Source: Candidatus Aenigmatarchaeota archaeon
GTDB taxonomy: Archaea; Aenigmatarchaeota; Aenigmatarchaeia; PWEA01; JAGHBM01
DNA: 6,727 bases
NCBI GenBank assembly: GCA_023133195.1
Contig: JAGLWW010000042.1
Location: 1-6,727, forward strand
Direction: 5' to 3'
Shown here piece after piece: positions 6,061 through 6,727 of the stretch (position 1 is the first letter of the stretch; each line of letters opens with the position of its first letter). The notes below the pieces were generated by a model, which saw nothing but the letters and a program-made list of their open reading frames with translations, did not search any database and was not told the origin of the DNA. The translations under genes were made by a program, and so were the position numbers.

Positions 6061-6576
6061 CTAAATTGATACAGAATCATTACAATTTGTATATAACATA
6101 CCGTTGCTTGCTAAAATTTTATCCAAATCTTTGTATATCTCCTCCCAACTAGGTGTTAGTGGTATAATTCTTTTTTCAGTTTTTCTCGCTTCTTGCTCTC
6201 TCTCAATAAGGTTTTTGAAGCCATAATAAAGAGGTAATTCTTGTTTCTCTTTTTCTTCTTCAGTAATGAGCTTTCCGTTGCTTCCACAGTAAGTCTTTCT
6301 TTTAAGAACGCTCTTGAAGGGAGTTGGAGCCACTTCTATTCCATATTCTTTCCTTAACTGAGAGTCTCTGTCAACGACATCGAACAAGTATTCCTGACTG
6401 AAGGAATCGTTTATGTCGTATTTTTCTATTTTATGATAGTTTTTTCTCACAAAATCTTTTATAGCGCTTGTTACAACGTGTGTATTATTTTTACATTCTC
6501 CTGAAAGAACTAATGCACGTATTTCATCGTAAAGTTCATTATCTGTTCTAAATGTTACTCTTACTGTATCAGACAT
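6061..6576 (-). CDS. Ribbon-helix-helix (CopG/Arc-type) regulator with C-terminal extension
   Basis: This is a 171-residue protein. Residues 1-46 form a typical ribbon-helix-helix DNA-binding fold: a beta strand (TVRVTFRTD, 4-12), a first helix (NELYDEIRALVLSG, 13-26), a turn with NNT (30-32) at the helix N-cap, and a second helix (HVVTSAIKDFVRKN, 33-46). Such proteins dimerise through the strand and insert it into the major groove. Most archaeal members are 50 to 100 residues. This one has about 120 more, polar and partly helical, with two Cys (97, 165), that I cannot assign. The start at 6576 has AAGGTG five bases upstream. It is first in a three-gene operon and is preceded by a BRE/TATA promoter with an inverted repeat, so autoregulation is likely. 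Antitoxins often have this layout, with the extension binding a partner, but plain regulators do too. The two downstream products are the candidate partners. Confidence 0.85.
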   Translation of the reverse strand: MSDTVRVTFRTDNELYDEIRALVLSGECKNNTHVVTSAIKDFVRKNYHKIEKYDINDSFSQEYLFDVVDRDSQLRKEYGIEVAPTPFKSVLKRKTYCGSNGKLITEEEKEKQELPLYYGFKNLIEREQEARKTEKRIIPLTPSWEEIYKDLDKILASNGMLYTNCNDSVSI

Positions 6577-6581
6577 AAAAA

Positions 6582-6587
6582 CACCTT
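6582..6587 (-). promoter_or_regulatory. Ribosome binding site of the ribbon-helix-helix gene (AAGGTG)
   Basis: The minus strand reads AAGGTG five bases before the ATG at 6576. It overlaps the edge of the inverted repeat by two bases, so a protein bound there would lie right beside the translation start. Confidence 0.55.
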
Positions 6588-6605
6588 GTTACTATTAGGT
6601 AACAA
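6586..6605. promoter_or_regulatory. Candidate operator: inverted repeat TTGTTAC-N6-GTAACAA
   Basis: This is a perfect 7-bp inverted repeat with a 6-base spacer (TATTAG). It lies between the TATA box and the start codon of the ribbon-helix-helix gene and covers the transcription start expected from the TATA box (near 6589). This is a classic place for a repressor to block polymerase. The half-site occurs again at 6468-6474 (inside the regulator gene) and at 6692-6698 (inside the divergent gene). Ribbon-helix-helix dimers often bind such short repeats. Binding is inferred. Confidence 0.55.
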
Positions 6606-6609
6606 CTCA

Positions 6610-6626
6610 ATATATAAAGCTTTTGG
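6610..6626 (-). promoter_or_regulatory. BRE/TATA promoter of the minus-strand operon
   Basis: The minus strand reads CCAAAAGC (BRE, 6626-6619) directly followed by TTTATATAT (TATA, 6618-6610), close to the archaeal consensus. Transcription is expected to start near 6589, leaving a leader of about 12 bases that contains the ribosome binding site. Confidence 0.7.
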
Positions 6627-6637
6627 TCTAAAAAATG

Positions 6638-6648
6638 TTTTTAATATT
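6638..6648 (+). promoter_or_regulatory. Probable TATA element of the methyltransferase gene
   Basis: TTTTTAATATT lies with its centre about 25 bases before the ATG at 6668. That distance would place the transcript start at or within a base or two of the start codon, giving a leaderless message. This agrees with the lack of any ribosome binding site before the ATG. It is a weaker match to the consensus than the other two promoters. Confidence 0.4.
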
Positions 6649-6667
6649 GTAGTGTTATCATTTATTT

Positions 6668-6727
6668 ATGATTGTTAAAGGCCTTGAACTTGTAACAAAC
6701 GGAATTTATGAGCCCCGGGAGGACAGC
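6668..6727 (+). CDS. Probable HemK/PrmC/Mtq2-type protein methyltransferase, N-terminus only
   Basis: Only the first 20 codons are in the window, and the frame is open to the right edge. It begins MIVKGLELV and contains YEPREDS at residues 14-20. The pattern (V/I)YEP-x-ED(S/T) near the N-terminus is characteristic of the archaeal and eukaryotic HemK2/Mtq2 family. These enzymes methylate the glutamine of the GGQ loop of the translation termination factor, using S-adenosylmethionine. The catalytic NPPY motif would lie downstream and cannot be seen. The gene is divergent from the minus-strand operon, with 91 bases between the two start codons. It has no ribosome binding site, so leaderless translation is likely. 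As a probable housekeeping gene, it may mark the edge of the core chromosome beside the accessory operon. The identification rests on one short motif. Confidence 0.6.
   Translation, partial: MIVKGLELVTNGIYEPREDS

Overview
The window looks like a fragment of an archaeal chromosome. Three things point there. First, there is a prepilin with an archaeal class III signal peptide (KKG then QSALEYL). Second, promoters have a purine-rich BRE directly followed by a TATA box, and ribosome binding sites are of the GGTGAT type. Third, the pilus ATPase and paired platform proteins are of the archaeal FlaI/TadA and FlaJ/TadC kind. The short QSALEYLMTYGWAI prepilin start and the two-part platform recall DPANN-type lineages (Aenigmarchaeota or Woesearchaeota-like), but the lineage is only a guess.

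The plus strand from 1 to about 5265 is one type IV pilus locus. It begins with the C-terminal part of a probably exported protein cut by the window edge. Next come a winged-helix plus coiled-coil protein, a secretion ATPase, and two consecutive polytopic platform proteins. Last is a small prepilin with its own promoter, ribosome binding site and T-rich terminator. The first five genes are packed with overlaps or gaps of 4 to 10 bases, and several start signals contain the stop codon of the gene before, so translation is probably coupled. The ATPase and the two platform proteins would form the cytoplasmic motor and membrane base that polymerise the prepilin after cleavage. No prepilin peptidase, FlaH/ArlH or second prepilin is in the window, so those must lie elsewhere.

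The minus strand from 5268 to 6576 holds a convergent three-gene operon that I do not recognise. It starts with a ribbon-helix-helix protein carrying a long C-terminal extension, followed by two small unknown proteins. It is visibly more AT-rich than the pilus motor genes. It has a clear BRE/TATA promoter and a perfect 7-bp inverted repeat over the expected transcription start, with further copies of the half-site nearby. It looks like a self-regulated accessory module. A toxin-antitoxin or mobile-element origin is possible, but nothing seen proves it.

At the right edge, a plus-strand gene begins at 6668. Its first 20 codons resemble the N-terminus of archaeal HemK/Mtq2-type protein glutamine methyltransferases (YEPREDS). 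It has no ribosome binding site, and a TATA-like sequence about 25 bases upstream suggests a leaderless message. No rRNA, tRNA, CRISPR array or insertion sequence was seen, and there is no gene-free stretch longer than about 90 bases.
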